Assembly: GCA_010909165.1 (NCBI GenBank)
Contig: VJWM01000254.1
Location: forward strand, 62,001-126,000
Reading direction: 5' to 3'
DNA length: 64,000 nucleotides
Source of the DNA: Anthoceros angustus
Taxonomy: Eukaryota > Streptophyta > Anthocerotopsida > Anthocerotales > Anthocerotaceae
The translations under genes and the position numbers were made by a program. A model generated the notes under the pieces. It was not told the DNA's origin, did not search any database, and worked only from the letters and a program-made list of their open reading frames with translations. This document shows, piece after piece, positions 1-10,211 of this stretch (positions within the stretch are counted from its first letter, which is position 1; every line of letters begins with the position of its first letter).

Positions 1-515
1 CTTTTTTGTGTGTGCATTGCCCACAGTTCCGGTGCGGGCCCCATGGCCCCATTGGACCGTTGCCTTGCCCGCTGCCAACGGTCCTCCTGCTTTTCCAACC
101 TCCGTCTTTCCCTTCACTAGCAAAACAAGTGCCAACAGTCCCTGCAGCGGCGCAGTGCCCACGGTCGATACTAATACATGCAACGTAGGTATGTACAACT
201 AATGATTCGAACTTAATAGTGTAATTCAATATTGCAATCATAATTTTCACTATAATTAATTATAATTAATGTAATAATCTAATTTACTTTACGTTAATAT
301 AATCAATAGAAAAATGCATACTTTTGGCATGCTCTAGCCGCTTTGGCTTGCAACCAACATACATGTACGACCTGGAATAGGCCCTAAATCAGATACCTAA
401 GCAAGACATTCATGTATATTGTCTACTAAATCTCAGTACATATAGAAATTATTTGAAAATATAGCTATTACCAGCGTCCCGAATATCTGCCTCCTAACAT
501 CACCTTCATATATTC
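1..515. other. Left-edge intergenic DNA
   Basis: The first 200 bases are relatively GC-rich and the rest is AT-rich. Short open frames occur in the first 200 bases on the + strand but match no family I know and show no splice-supported extension. The 3' untranslated part of the SWEET gene on the - strand should lie at the right end of this stretch. Confidence 0.4.
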
Positions 516-2001
516 TCACACATTATCCTCCCTTGCGACACGAGGTAGAGTTTTTTCACTCTTTTCGGTCGTCACTTGTGGTACTCGTTGTTGATAGCAA
601 GCATGAAGCACAAGCTGTACGATACCAGAAATAACACCTAATGCATTTGGGATCTACAATAAAATGAAGAACGAAGGTAAGTGCATTAATTTACTTTGTA
701 GAAGAATATAGTAGGTGTTAATTCTTACCAACACGTAGACATCTTTTATGGCCACCGCAAAGGCTGTCCAGACCACTCCGCCCATGAACATGACAAGGGA
801 TATCCAAAAGGGCATAGGTTTCACATCGCGTGTTTGGATTACCTTTTTCTGCCAATGTCATCACAATAAATTCATCAAGCTTATCAAGTTTGTTACTTGA
901 AGAAAAAATGTTGTAAGAACATTATACAAGATATTCTAAGTTTGATGTAACATAATAAGTCGATTGATAAGATTACCACCACAACGAAAGGCGAGATGAA
1001 CATGGTACAATTGAACACCATAGCCACGAGTCCAATACTTATGGCCCTTTTGGTAGGGGGAATGTAAAATATCGTAACTAAGACCAAGCTTGCATATAGG
1101 ATTATGATTGCCAAAAAAGAAAGAAACAATTTAACCTGTAAATTTAGAGTAGAGTGTCAAAAAAATAAAATTAAATATTAATTCTAAATATGGATTTTTT
1201 TTGTTTCAAATGAGATGCCGAATCTTACTTTTAAAGGCCGCGTAGCGTAATATAAAAATAGAGAAAGCCATAATATTTCAAACCCGCAACCAATTGCATT
1301 CACGACTATAATAAACAATCCGTTAGGCTTGACTAGGGGTAGTCCGTATAAGCACCATAACAAGCAATTGAGTAGGGTAGCGATAAAAACTATTGATGAG
1401 AACTCGCCAGTAGACTGTTTCTCAACTATTTTTCGGAATGTTGGACTGCATTTATCAATTTTAACTGAATTAGGTCTTTAAAATCATGATCGTTCATTAT
1501 GAATTAAGTCTTTAAAATCATTGTCCTTGACTACAACCAAACTCAGAGGTAGTGATAACACATGCTGAAGCAAATTGGCAAAGCATTTCTAACTATCAAT
1601 AGCAAATCGTGTGAAGATGATCTATGTTAAATTTTAACACAATCAATCAAAAGAGAAGTTTTTTATGTGTACACTTACAAAGGTGAAGCGTACATAAGGA
1701 TGGCTGTTACGTTACCTGTTTGGTGCCAATGCCACACATGAGTATGATCAGATTGTATGATTGTTAAAACCTAATAGATTACCGCAAAATTCCACCTAAC
1801 AATTAACCTAATGGACAACCCTAGAATTCCATGCAACATTAACCAAATACATGATCCTAGAATTCCATCCAACAACAAACCTAAGAGATGACTCTCAAAG
1901 TCCACCCAACAATAAACCTAATAAATGACCCTAGAATCCCACTTAACAATTTTAAAGAAGGACGACTCACCCAAAATTCCAAGAATTGTGCCGGCAATCA
2001 T
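516..2001 (-). CDS. SWEET (MtN3/saliva) sugar transporter, complete, 6 exons
   Basis: Bidirectional sugar uniporter of the SWEET family, acting in the plasma membrane or tonoplast. Exons on the - strand are 2001-1971, 1715-1679, 1445-1229, 1135-977, 848-729 and 653-516, all with GT-AG borders; together 702 nt, 233 residues. The family is seen directly. The first MtN3 repeat starts with GNVTAILMYASPFPTF and continues LLNCLLWCLYGLPLV; the second contains MVFNCTMFISPF, PMPFWISLVMFM and IKDVYVLIPNALGVISG. The 37-nt second exon is the length I associate with this exon in plant SWEET genes, which supports the model. The tail is hydrophilic, as usual. Length matches the family (about 230-300). The start is the first ATG in exon 1 and gives a short cytosolic or luminal N-terminus. 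The sugar (sucrose or hexose) and the clade cannot be assigned from sequence alone. Intron 1 is largely a tandem repeat. Confidence 0.9.
1768..1951. repeat. 37-bp tandem repeat, five degenerate copies, inside SWEET intron 1
   Basis: Five head-to-tail units start at 1768, 1805, 1841, 1878 and 1915, with period 36-37 bp. Each begins AACCTAAT or AACCAAAT and contains a CCTAGAATTCCA-like core followed by a CAACA or AACAA run. The array fills most of the 255-bp first intron of the SWEET gene. Confidence 0.85.
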
Positions 2002-2408
2002 CTTGTGAGATGAGAAATGATAGTTATTTAATAGTTAAAAAAATTATGATAGTAAAATTTTAAATCTGTGAATTTCACAATCCAATTAAAAATTACCAAC
2101 GGCCTTCAATAAATGAAGCCAAAGATGAAATATATAGCATATTAATCCCTTCAAGTGCAGGGTAACTCGAATAAAAAATGCCAAGGATCAAACATACAAT
2201 TGTTTTAAAGATTAGTAGAGCACTTGGAAGGGATGTCAAAGACCGGACATATAGTAATTGCTAACAGTGTGAGAACATGAAGACTTTATATATATGCAGA
2301 GATGGGAGGTCCCATCTTCTTCGAGGTATGAGAACAACTCTCTAGCGGGCCCCATGCCAAGGGGAGAGCACATATATAATAATTGCTTATAATTGCTTCT
2401 TATATGAA

Positions 2409-2494
2409 TTGATAGCCAAGCAAGCTGTGTTGGTAGCCATGTATGACGTTATTGATAACCAAGCAAGGTGTGTTGGTAGCGGAGTATGACGTCA
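2409..2494. repeat. 43-bp direct tandem repeat, two copies
   Basis: Unit 2409-2451 is followed immediately by 2452-2494. The copies differ at about six positions and share the cores CAAGCAAG and TGTGTTGGTAGC and the end GTATGACGT. It lies about 410 bp upstream of the SWEET start codon, in its possible promoter region. Confidence 0.8.
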
Positions 2495-4498
2495 ATGTGT
2501 ATGGTGTCTTAAGGTATAGAATTAGATGCTTTTTAAATATATGAAAATCACTCACCCACCCACCCAGAACCACAGCATCTAACCATGCGTGGCAGGATAT
2601 TTTGGGTGGTTGGAACTGAGGAAGCGTGAAGTCCAGAATCCCATGCTTCAAATCACGTTTTCCCTCATCGGCACAGCAGTCTCATCCTTCTCAAAAAAGG
2701 GACTGAATTCCAATGGGATAAAACTCGGATTTACACTTTTCGCACGAAGAAACTTCGTTTCACAGAAAGGCATCGAGTTTTCTCACGAATTCCGCATGCG
2801 CATTGCACACCACGAGGTGTATGGTTCGTCCCAGCTCTGATTCCCCTACTCAGTTGCAGCAAGATGCTCAGACTCATCACACTTTGAGCACTCTCGTGGC
2901 ACCCGCTGGCTATGGGGAACCTGAGTTTGACTCATGACACCAAGGGTAGCCCACAGGTACCTAGGTGTAGAGGCAACCAAATGCTCTCGAAAGGAGTTAT
3001 TCCGCTACAGGCAAGAAGCAACGTTATGCACATAAACTGCTCTTCACGAGGAAATCGGTGGCCAGAAAATTGAGATGCAGAAAATAAACCAAATCGTCTC
3101 AGCATTAAAACTTACACACCACAACATCCTGCCCAACTCTGGCATTTCCACTGGGCAGTGCCTGAGTGAGCAAAACTGGACAGGATCCAAACCGAAGACG
3201 ATAATCCATCAAACAACCTCAGGACTAAAACCGCCTCAGAAACAAATTTGTAAGACTGCCGTTCACATAGCCTAGCGAAGCATTGCCTGAATATGCCTGC
3301 AAGTCCCTGTTTGTGCTTCGCTTCCGGAAGCAACATGCAGAGTATGCGTCAGGTTGCTCATCGTCTCGCACCGTCACACCTGCGAAAAACCTAGCAGCGG
3401 CACAGAGCCACCGATGCCCGAAAGTAGAGTCATTACGATTGTGAGAAGCTGCTAGGTCTAGCCGCCCACGACTGGTTTGAGCTTGCCCTAATTGCCTCTC
3501 AGTCACCGAATTGGGAGGAAGCTCGGTGTGCTAATCGGCGGGTGTGCTAGCGATCAAGCCAGCCAGCGATCGTGCATTCGGCGACCTAGTGAGCGTGCAT
3601 CCAGCAAGCCATCTCCAGCAATGTTTCTCGGAGGCATTCCCCGGCGGCCCGACAAGGCGGCGGCGCACCAGCAGCTACGTCAGCATCTGGCTGTGGTCGG
3701 GATATGGTTGTTGGCCATTCGCGCCACGCCCTATGTGCTACACTTCGTGCTGCGTGAACCAGAGGAGCTCAAGCTGGATTTGTGAAGTACTGCGACAATC
3801 CCTGCTGGCCGTGTGAGGCAACAGCAGATGCAGATGCGTGCTGGAGGTCCTCGTGCCGAGCAATGAGTTGAGCCTACGGGTTTTCAGAATGGGGTGCACG
3901 GCCTCTTCCAGGTGCCACTCTGTTGAGCATCTTGTCGGGCAAAGGACTCTGGTAGAGTAGGTGTCCCGAACTTTGATGAATTCTGGTGTTATCTCCTACT
4001 GTTGTAGTCTCAATTCGGACATCAAGTGCACTGCTATGTGAGCACTCGTGTTTTGTTCTGGTTGTGGATCTCCCAACATGGCAAGCAGCCTACGATGTTA
4101 ACCTAAACCTCTATTGTCCATGGCGTGTGCACGGTGCAGCCGAGGCTGCCTGGGCCATGCAGATCAGGTTGCGGGATTGCGCTAATGTAGGAATGGCCTT
4201 CGCCTTTGCAAGGCACGCGGAACATACAGCCGTCACAAATCGTGTCTCGGTAGTTCTTAATGTATTCCGACAGGTGAGTCCGGGCTCGGTTGGTACCTAC
4301 ACGCAATGTGTGTGTTTTCATGCCTGTATGCCCAAGTTCTCTTTTGGACAAACGTGCAAAGAATTCCCACTTCCTACTCTCACGGTGAACTTTCCTGTCG
4401 ACTCCATTTCCTTTCTGATCTTGGTTTACTGTATACAACATGCATAGACAGTGGAAGACAAAAGGCCAAGAAAGGGGTAATGTGCCCACAATTTTGCA
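2495..4498. other. Intergenic, no supported gene
   Basis: Mixed-composition DNA. Several open frames of 60-150 codons overlap on both strands between 3100 and 4500, but none shows a known motif, a consistent splice structure or preference for one strand. I see nothing assignable here. Confidence 0.4.
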
Positions 4499-4577
4499 TC
4501 TGAGCTCTGGTCGCAACTATACGCATGATGGCCAACAACCCGGCTACAACGAGCAGGACTGCCTGGAACAAGACCAT
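4499..4577 (-). pseudogene. P450 N-terminal anchor remnant
   Basis: On the - strand an ATG at 4577 begins a hydrophobic stretch, VLLVVAGLLAIM. It closely parallels the membrane anchor of the intact P450 at 7062 (VLLVVVGLLAIV). No proline-rich hinge or P450 body follows, so this is read as a decayed copy of the first exon left by an old tandem duplication. A chance hydrophobic segment is possible but the match is close. Confidence 0.55.
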
Positions 4578-5053
4578 GATCCAACGCAGCCTCTGTTTCT
4601 CGAAAGGTGAAGGTTGTGAGCTGCGATTCTGTAGACCAAGTTTGGTCTTAAAAGAAGACTGTTCAGAGCACACAGATTACTAGTTGCTTGTCTACTGTCC
4701 AGAGCACGCAGATTACAAACGCACTATGCAGTACCTGTTGCGCTGTTTACAGATGTTATTCTTGCTTGGTGACCATTTTGACAACCACGGTGTAGGCAAG
4801 GACATTGCAAATATGGAAAGGTGTAATAGATTTACTTAGGAGAAACAACCGGGTGGGTGCCAGACCCGGCAACCCCAGTCCACCACGGCTTATATGCCTT
4901 TTTGGCTAGCGGCCTAGAGAGGGGAATGGGAAGGAAGTGGCTGGAGAGGGAGGGAGAGCAGGGGCCCAAATGAAGGAATTTAAAGTGACAGAAAGAAGCA
5001 TCCCTTGGTCACTATGTCACATGTACAGAAAAATGGAAAAGAATCATTGTACA

Positions 5054-7062
5054 CTAGTAGACATGGAGCGGCAAGCGAGGGGTTGGGACTGCTTTAAGGG
5101 GACACTTCATTGGGACAGAGAGGCCATATTCTTCGGACATGTCTAGGTCGTCTGGTTTTTGTCCTTGTGGAAGGCACCAGTCGAAGCTGTGGACCAGCTT
5201 AGCAAGGAAGACGATGGATACAGTCATGCCCTGAGAGATGGCAGGGCAGATCCTTCTGCCACTTCCAAAAGGGAGTATGTCGAAGTTTTGTCCTTTGACA
5301 TCAATGTCTCTGTGCAGAGTGGCAACAAGCAGCTGAAATCAGATGGGTACAGAACATCAAAATTTTCTCTAGATTAGTAGACAGACTGTGAGGCTTCAGC
5401 TGTAGACCAACTAGACATACTGACCTTTCTATGAATCTCTCTGGCCGGAACTCGAGAGGACTATCCCAAGCTTCTGAGCTTCTCTGAATGTTCCACGTGC
5501 TGACGAGGATAGTGGTATTGGCAGGAATGTCGTATTCCCCGAGTGTGCAGTCTTGGGTGGAGTAATGTGGGATAAGGAAGGGATTGACGGGATGAAGTCG
5601 CAGAGCCTCCTTCAAAACAGCTTGGAGGTAGGGAAGACTAGCTACATCTGACTCCTGCAATTGCCGATCCCTCCCGACAACCGAGTCCATCTCTTGCTGT
5701 GCCTTCTTCAACATATGCGGGTTCCGGAGCAGTTCTGCAAAAGCCCATTCTGCTGCCACGACAGAGGTGTCAAGTCCAGCAAGCAACATATCCTGAGACA
5801 GTGAGCACAAAGACGATTGCAGAGTCAGATACAACGTTCGTGTGGTGTAACCTGTTCACATAGAAAGATGCTCAGAGGATCGTTAGGATGAAATCAAGCA
5901 TAAACGTAACCAGGCTTCCATGTACCATGAGCATTCCTTTCATGGCCAGATCTTTGTCGACGCCTTTTTCCCCCGGGAGAGCCAGCAGCACATCAACGAA
6001 ATCATGCGGTGACCAATTGCTGGTTTGTTTCATTTGCTGTCTTCGTTTGTTAATGATCGTGGATAGGAGGGAGCTCATTCGGTTTCGGAGCTTGCGCATG
6101 GCTCTGATGCTGAATGCGTCCAGAAATCCCAGGAAAGGAATGCTGTCCCCTAGAACCGGACTTCCCAGCAGCCGGATGGTTTCACGAAGCACCGAAATGT
6201 ACTCGGCTGCCTCCTGCGGATCCACCTGCGTACCGTTGATGTGCACCACAAAAACATTCTCTCAGTCGCGGAAACAAGAAATGGACTCGTTTGTCCACAA
6301 TTTAGTTGGAGCAAGATCGAAGAGAGAAACTCTGGAGCTCACCAGATCAGATCTCTCCCCGACCTGTTCTCCAGTCTCAAATGTACAAAAGCGCTTGCTC
6401 ATCAGCATCTGGGTCATGTTGTTCATTGTTACAGAATTTCCCAAGCCGTGGATGTCGACCGGTCCCGGAATCTTATGCAAGACAAATCTCATTGCAGCAG
6501 CCAGTTCCTCGTCTCTGAATTGCTCAAATCGTTCAAGTCTCTTGGGCGTCAACAGCTCCGTCACCATGATCTTCCTGACAAGGCAATCGAACGATGTGCT
6601 ACATAGCACGTTACCAGTACAGCAGGGTTGCAAAACAACGTTAACGGACATCAATCAGGCCCACCTCACGTACTGGTGCCTGGATCCGAGGGCCTGAAAT
6701 GCGCATGTTCCTTCCTGGAAAACCAGATTTTGGTAGGCTGCAAGGGGAGCCCGAGATGCGAAACTGCCGTCCTGCACCTTCAGCACCTCTCTGGCCATGT
6801 CCCCGGACGAAATGACGACAGCCAGGTTTACGCCCAGGCGGATGGACATGACAGGACCGTGCTCCTTGGCCAGCTCCTCTAGAAGAACGTGCGGCCTGGC
6901 ACTTGCGAAAATGGAGAGGTTCCCTATCACTGGCCATGCTGGCGGGCCTGGAGGAAGCCGCAGCTTCCTTGTGCTGCTTGACCGTTTTCCGAGCTGGTAG
7001 GCAATGGGCACGATTGCCAGCAAACCCACCACAACAAGCAGGACTAGATGAATCGAATCCAT
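5054..7062 (-). CDS. Cytochrome P450 mono-oxygenase, A-type (CYP71 clan-like), 5 exons
   Basis: Haem-thiolate mono-oxygenase anchored in the ER membrane; substrate unknown. Exons are 7062-6665, 6574-6343, 6225-5926, 5792-5425 and 5309-5054, giving 1554 nt and 517 residues, normal for plant P450s. Landmarks in order: N-terminal anchor (residues about 5-22), hinge LPPGPPAWPVIGN, C-helix region HQYVRKIMVTELL, I-helix oxygen-binding motif AGLDTS, K-helix ExxR in KEALRLHP, PERF motif RPERF, and haem-binding loop FGSGRRICP with its cysteine. All catalytic motifs are present, so the gene looks functional. It fits plant families of the 71 clan; I cannot give a CYP number. Flanking fragments at 4499-4577 and 7445-7591 show that it belonged to a local tandem group. 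Confidence 0.93.
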
Positions 7063-7444
7063 GAGGCAACAGCCTCGTGCTCCTCAACACTACCTAGCAA
7101 TTAAACAGCAATTTAAGCAGAACTACTCTCGGCTGAATCAGAATTCTGAACTTGCAAGTTGCAAGTGCTGCCGAGTCTGCAGTCTCTCCGGAGTCTGGAA
7201 CCAGCTCTGTGACATCCCTGAGGCCATGGAACGTATTGAACGATATGGCCCGAAATATCTCGGTCATTCTGAGGTCAAAGAAAGGAGGAAAAACTTCGAT
7301 CGAATTCATGGAACCAGACATCAAATTCTTGCGTCCAGAGCACGCACCTCATTAGTATCTGTTGTGTATAGTACAGATAGTGAGAGAAAGAATGGTGCTT
7401 TGAGGGTGACACGTCGCTGGAACAGCCAGTCCAACGAAGTGGCA

Positions 7445-7591
7445 GACATGTCTAGGTCTTCTGGTTTTTGTCCTTGTGGAAGGCACTGCAGTCGAAGGTG
7501 TGGACCAGCTTAGCAAGGAGGAAGCTGGAAGCAGTGATGCCCAGAGTGGTGGCAGGGAGTAGGTCGAAGTTTTGTCCTTTGGCATCACTCT
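7445..7591 (-). pseudogene. P450 last-exon remnant lacking the haem loop
   Basis: This stretch closely parallels the last exon of the neighbouring P450 (5309-5140), including the splice acceptor (CTGTGC on +). On the - strand it reads AKGQNFDLLP, then jumps directly to a region equivalent to the downstream FLAKLVHSFD as FLLAKLVHTFD. The segment that should hold FGSGRRIC is missing and a stop follows soon after. The haem cysteine is lost, so this cannot encode an active enzyme. It is a truncated duplicate just upstream of the intact gene. Confidence 0.85.
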
Positions 7592-8531
7592 CTGTGCAGG
7601 ATGAACTGCAGTGGAACACAAGGCGCGAGAAACGAACAAGATGGACGGGTGTTCCTGTGCCCAACACACCAACCCGTCATGTGAATGTGGTAAAGAAAAA
7701 TGTTATTACTCAACGAGTAAATAAAGGTTTTCAAGAACAACCAATGGACAGCCCTAAGTCCGCTATGGACGAATGCGAACAACACTAGAACAACTGCCTT
7801 TTATGCTTCGTAGACTTGTGCCTTCCTCTTCCTCAACAACTACAACGTGTGACGAAAACTCGAAAACAGTTTCACCCTTTTTGGTAGACAAAGCTAAGAT
7901 CTTGTTTGATGTGAAAAGGATATGGAGCATGTAAGGTTAGTGTGATGCTCAGCCTCTTGTTCCAGTTACTCACAAGGAAACAACTAGTGTGTCACTTTTT
8001 ATGCACTCGTTCATTCAACAATCATATTGGCATGGATTTATAAACTTGTCCAACAATCTAAAAAAGAGATGGTAGTGTGGAGGACATCTACCGTTCAACT
8101 ATCGTCCAAAGTCAGTAGCAAGTTTATTCCACATTCAAAACATCGAGTACAATACAAATGGATACATCCATTGGTTAGCCTTGAGTAATCTCACTTCAAT
8201 TATTCTTGACTTTTTTTTCAAAGATCCTATTTGTTTCACCATTATGGGCAGATCGTCAAGCACACATGGATACCAAAGCTCTAAATACGATTATTACTTG
8301 TCAAAAACCCTCACGTGATAATAGAGGCCAAATATGCAACCTACAAATAGCAGAGTTCCTACGAATAGCGTTCTCCTGACAGCCGGCTGTTGTTTTCTAA
8401 TGCTTTCTTGTACTGATTAACGAATTTATTACCGCTAAAAAACGTTCCTACAAATAGGAAATGACCTACAAGTGCAAAGAACTTAAAAGCAGGAGGACAC
8501 TCGACACAGAAAGACTATTGGAGGTGTGGCG
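7592..8531. other. Intergenic, upstream of the Hsp70-like gene
   Basis: AT-rich DNA with no open frame of note. It should hold the promoter and 5' leader of the Hsp70-like gene. I see no convincing heat-shock element array by eye and claim none. Confidence 0.4.
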
Positions 8532-10211
8532 ATGAAGACCGTGGTAGGCATTCATTTCGGTGCTGAATTTTGCACCCTTGCTTACAGCATGGGGTTCAGG
8601 GACGCAATCTTCGACATGTCCGAAGACTTTTCAATGACAAAAGAAGAAAATCTTAGATTTCCCACCAGTCTGTATTACGGTAAGGAGAATGACATGCCTT
8701 CACTGTACAAGCTTAGGTGTTGGGGTTGGGAGGCGGAGTGGCGTTATGAAATGGACCTGGATTGCCAATCGGAAGCACGGAAGGCCAGTAAGGGCGTGTA
8801 TATGAACAGATTCAGGGAATACCTTGGCTTTGGCAACGTGCCTTCCCAAGGCTGGTGGCAGGGGAAACAGAAATCTACAACTCCAAGCTTGATTAACATT
8901 TCTGCAGATATGATCGCAGCTATTACCACCGCCTTTTTCAGGAAGCTCTCTAGCTTTGTCGTTGCAACTCTGAAGGAGAAGTATGGAAGTAACTTCACGA
9001 CGAGGGATATCCACTGGTGCCTCACTGTACCAAGCATTTGGGACGGTTCTGCACTCCAGAACCTACGCGAATGCGTGGAGAGAGCGGGCATGGTGACGGG
9101 CCCCTTTTGCCCACCACAAGCTGCAGCTGAAGCAAGTACTCATCCTCTGCTTCTCGTTCTAGAGTGGGAAGCGGCAGCATTGGATTGTTGTAGAGGAGTC
9201 AGAGCTGTGGAGGAAGGATCTAAGGTTTTAGTGGTAGATGTGCGGAGTGTGACTACGAACATCGCCATTTTAGAGGAGTGTGAAAGGGGCTTCATTCTTG
9301 TGGAGGGATGCTCTGCTGAGGGCTCTTATTCTTTCAATGATGTCAATGAGACGTTTTACAAGATGATGCAAGCGAAGATTGGTGAGCGCTTCGATCAGCT
9401 TATGCAGCAGAGGCGGAGCGTCAGGAGTCGGGTGCAGGTGGTATGGGAAGCTCTTTATGCTGGCTACTACGGGAAGCAAGACACGGTCTACTTGAAGTTG
9501 CCTGCACGTCTGAGCGATTTATTTTATGGGGCAAGGAACGTCGAGAGAATCGATGTCAACCTGAAGCAGGTATTCGAACCACTGGCAGATGATCTGATCC
9601 GACTGATCAAAGGGCAATTAAGCCCCGACGTGAGGGGACTGTTCCTGATGAGTGAAATCCCGATTCCGCCTTACCTGGGGCTGAAGATAAGAGAAACCTT
9701 CGGAAGCAGGTTTGGTGACAGCATCCGGATCCCGCCCAATCCCAGCAGAACAATGTGCCGAGGAGCTGTGATGTTCGGGCTGTCACCTGCCTTGCAAGTG
9801 TCCCGTAGAACCTACGAGTTGGAGAGGCAACGAGTTGGAGCTCCAATCCGTTCCCTCTATCCTAAGCTCGATGACACTTCTAACGAAGCTCGGCCGAATG
9901 CTAGTGAGGCAGGGCTCACGAATGAACTCAACAGCGCTCCGCCAGTTCTTGCGGACGAAGGGGAGTCTCCGCCAGTTCCTGAGGATGAAGGAGAGTCTCC
10001 GACAGTTCTTGAGGATGAAGGGGAGTCTCCGCCTGTTCCTGAGGATGAAGGGCCGTCTCCGCCAGTTCCTGAAGATGGTCGGACTCCCCTTCAGAAGGTT
10101 CGGGAGCACTTATCTGAGTTTGTAGGAAAATGCAAGTCTTGTCTCGCAGTAGTATCAACATGGCTATCCAAGCTGCGCATAGTATTGGGGAAGCATGAGA
10201 AGACCTTGTAG
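8532..10211 (+). CDS. HSPA12-type Hsp70-like protein with degenerate ATP sites, single exon
   Basis: Intronless frame of 559 residues from the ATG at 8532. The actin/Hsp70-like fold is recognisable: the N-terminal strand VVGIHFGAEF, the segment WCLTVPSIWDGSALQNLREC typical of HSPA12-like proteins, and the C-terminal IPPNPSRTMCRGAVMFGLSP. No canonical Hsp70 substrate-binding domain follows, as in HSPA12 proteins. Phosphate-1 (usually D-x-G-T-T) reads HFGAE; phosphate-2 (usually DxGGGTxD) reads DVRSVTTN at about residues 235-242; the adenosine motif (usually GG-x-S-x-S-P) reads MSEIPIPP. Normal ATP hydrolysis is therefore unlikely. Residues about 470-517 are an acidic Pro/Glu/Asp repeat, and a basic, Cys-containing tail ends the protein. 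Absence of introns among intron-rich neighbours may indicate retroposition or transfer (inference). The intact frame argues for selection. Confidence 0.8.
   Translation: MKTVVGIHFGAEFCTLAYSMGFRDAIFDMSEDFSMTKEENLRFPTSLYYGKENDMPSLYKLRCWGWEAEWRYEMDLDCQSEARKASKGVYMNRFREYLGFGNVPSQGWWQGKQKSTTPSLINISADMIAAITTAFFRKLSSFVVATLKEKYGSNFTTRDIHWCLTVPSIWDGSALQNLRECVERAGMVTGPFCPPQAAAEASTHPLLLVLEWEAAALDCCRGVRAVEEGSKVLVVDVRSVTTNIAILEECERGFILVEGCSAEGSYSFNDVNETFYKMMQAKIGERFDQLMQQRRSVRSRVQVVWEALYAGYYGKQDTVYLKLPARLSDLFYGARNVERIDVNLKQVFEPLADDLIRLIKGQLSPDVRGLFLMSEIPIPPYLGLKIRETFGSRFGDSIRIPPNPSRTMCRGAVMFGLSPALQVSRRTYELERQRVGAPIRSLYPKLDDTSNEARPNASEAGLTNELNSAPPVLADEGESPPVPEDEGESPTVLEDEGESPPVPEDEGPSPPVPEDGRTPLQKVREHLSEFVGKCKSCLAVVSTWLSKLRIVLGKHEKTL
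9939..10082 (+). repeat. 30-bp coding minisatellite, about 4.8 copies
   Basis: In-frame 30-bp units begin at 9939, 9969, 9999, 10029 and 10059. Each encodes a variant of PPVPEDEGES. Differences between units are mostly single bases. The array forms an acidic, proline-rich linker near the C-terminus of the Hsp70-like protein. Confidence 0.92.

Noticed and set aside
1768-1951. Possible CRISPR-like array
   Set aside because: Repeats are contiguous and degenerate with no unique spacers, and lie in an intron of a plant gene.
5888-6697. 269-codon + strand frame
   Set aside because: Antisense to exons 2 and 3 of the P450, whose motifs and splice sites are unambiguous.
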